Made by a program: the position numbers and the translations under genes. Below the pieces are notes generated by a model that saw only the letters and a program-made list of their open reading frames with translations, did not search any database and was not told the origin of the DNA. Shown one piece after another: positions 63,207 through 64,000 of a stretch of 64,000 bases of DNA. How positions within the stretch are numbered: position 1 is the stretch's first letter; each line of letters opens with the position of its first letter. The stretch comes from Bacteroidota bacterium (GTDB taxonomy: Bacteria; Bacteroidota; Bacteroidia; UKL13-3): positions 124,001 through 188,000 of the forward strand of contig JAZKBU010000002.1 of the NCBI GenBank assembly GCA_040388375.1. Reading direction: 5' to 3'.

Positions 63207-64000
63207 ATGTATGCTATAGTAGATATTGAGACAACGGGCGGGCATGCTAGCAGCAACGGTATTACCGAAATATGTATTTTTTTGCACGATGGCGAAAAAG
63301 TAACCGGGCAATACCAGACACTTATAAACCCGGGTATGGAAATACCTCGGTATATTGAATCGTTTACAGGTATTACCAACGAAATGGTAGCAAAAGCACC
63401 CGCTTTTAGTCAGGTAGCTGAAACTATTTTCAACTATCTAAACGGACCCATTTTTATAGCCCATAATGTAAATTTTGATTACTCATTTATTAAATACGCT
63501 TTAGGTATTTGTGGTTATGAATTAAACAGCAAAAAACTATGCACTGTAAGGTTAAGCCGTAAAATAATTCCGGGTTACAGTTCATACAGCTTAGGTAATT
63601 TATGCGGTTATTTAAAAATACCCATAAGCGACAGGCACAGGGCGCAAGGCGATGCAGAGGCTACCGTAAAACTATTTGAATTATTGCTTAAACGTGATAA
63701 CGAAGAGCATATAAACCAAATGCTCAAACGCAATTCAAAAGAGCAGGTACTCCCTCCTAATTTACCCAAAGAGCAGTTTGATAGTTTACCGGACAAACCG
63801 GGTATTTATTACTTCCATAATCAGGCAGGAAAAATAATTTATATAGGCAAAGCCAAATCAATTAAATCAAGGGTAAGCAGCCACTTTTCAAACAACTCCC
63901 CTAACCGACAAAAACAAAATTTTATGCGCGATATTTATACCATATCGTTTGAAGAAACAGCTACCGAATTAATGGCATTGTTATTAGAATCGCATGAAAT
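63207..64000 (+). CDS. DnaQ-like 3'-5' exonuclease fused to a GIY-YIG (UvrC-like) domain (partial)
   Basis: The frame opens at ATG 63207 and runs off the window after 264 codons. Residues ~1-165 are a DEDDh exonuclease: DIETTGG (Asp/Glu pair), FIAHNVNFDYSF (Asp), and HRAQGDAEAT (His, Asp). A GIY-YIG nuclease domain starts near residue 195 (KPGIYYFHNQAGKIIYIGKA, then KSIKSRVSSHF). This architecture combines the proofreading-type exonuclease of Pol III epsilon with the N-terminal nuclease of UvrC/Cho and suggests DNA repair. The UvrC-like C-terminal part, if present, lies beyond the window. It is probably co-transcribed with the VF530 gene. Confidence 0.92.
   Translation, partial: MYAIVDIETTGGHASSNGITEICIFLHDGEKVTGQYQTLINPGMEIPRYIESFTGITNEMVAKAPAFSQVAETIFNYLNGPIFIAHNVNFDYSFIKYALGICGYELNSKKLCTVRLSRKIIPGYSSYSLGNLCGYLKIPISDRHRAQGDAEATVKLFELLLKRDNEEHINQMLKRNSKEQVLPPNLPKEQFDSLPDKPGIYYFHNQAGKIIYIGKAKSIKSRVSSHFSNNSPNRQKQNFMRDIYTISFEETATELMALLLESHE

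Noticed and set aside
1-64000. tRNA, rRNA, riboswitch, insertion sequence, toxin-antitoxin or defence genes
   Set aside because: Searched by eye on both strands; no cloverleaf-like segment, transposase motif, terminal inverted repeat or defence-protein motif was seen. A covariance-model scan would be needed to exclude small RNAs fully.

Overview
The window looks like an ordinary stretch of chromosome from a low-GC member of the Bacteroidota. The evidence is four giant secreted proteins with type IX secretion (T9SS) C-terminal sorting domains (three type A, one gliding-motility type B), DPP-IV, DUF3857/transglutaminase, GSCFA and YceI families typical of the phylum, A-rich leaders without clear Shine-Dalgarno sites, and a few promoters of the TTG-N19-TAnnTTTG type. 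I see no rRNA, tRNA, CRISPR array, insertion sequence, phage gene, integrase or defence island.

Layout. 1-1200: a LuxC-type acyl-CoA reductase (cut by the window edge) diverges from a dicluster ferredoxin. 1.3-8.3 kb: a 2319-residue beta-helix T9SS cargo protein. 8.5-10.7 kb: a doubtful small ORF, an AT-rich gap, and a two-gene unit of an unknown protein and a GSCFA (SGNH-like) protein. 10.8-21.5 kb: PhoH/PIN ATPase, a TPR/DUF3857/transglutaminase protein, a TIP30-like NAD(P)-binding protein, an AIM24-like protein, an SDR, a thioredoxin-fold protein that has lost its family cysteines, and dipeptidyl peptidase IV. 21.6-29.8 kb: a SIMPL protein and two tandem related T9SS cargo proteins. 29.9-39.2 kb: YceI, a large hybrid histidine kinase, DUF421, an SDR, an ABC-2 permease without a neighbouring ATPase, an MFS transporter and a small exported protein.

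39.4-45.7 kb: a 2OG-Fe(II) oxygenase, a bacilliredoxin (YtxJ), a Na+/H+ antiporter-like permease, a DUF5329 protein, a TlpA-like thiol oxidoreductase, 3-hydroxybutyryl-CoA dehydrogenase and an outer-membrane barrel. 45.7-56.8 kb: a 2121-residue multi-PKD protein with a type B sorting domain, PaaN and a membrane PAS histidine kinase. 57.1-62.8 kb: nuoJKLMN, the membrane-arm end of respiratory complex I, without nuoA-I in front of it. 62.9-64 kb: a VF530-type protein and an exonuclease/GIY-YIG fusion cut by the window edge.

How genes relate. The T9SS cargo proteins are probably exported to the cell surface or medium by a secretion apparatus encoded elsewhere. PaaN and the 3-hydroxyacyl-CoA dehydrogenase fit aromatic or fatty acid degradation, and complex I takes up the NADH. 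Most transcription units end in long, near-perfect hairpins followed by T runs. I did not find a convincing new multi-gene system. The best leads are the cysteine-poor thioredoxin-fold protein, the split nuo cluster, the predicted near-leaderless paaN transcript, two terminators placed directly against the next start codon, the lysine-rich tail on PhoH and the GSCFA gene pair. Residue positions inside the large proteins are estimates from nucleotide position.
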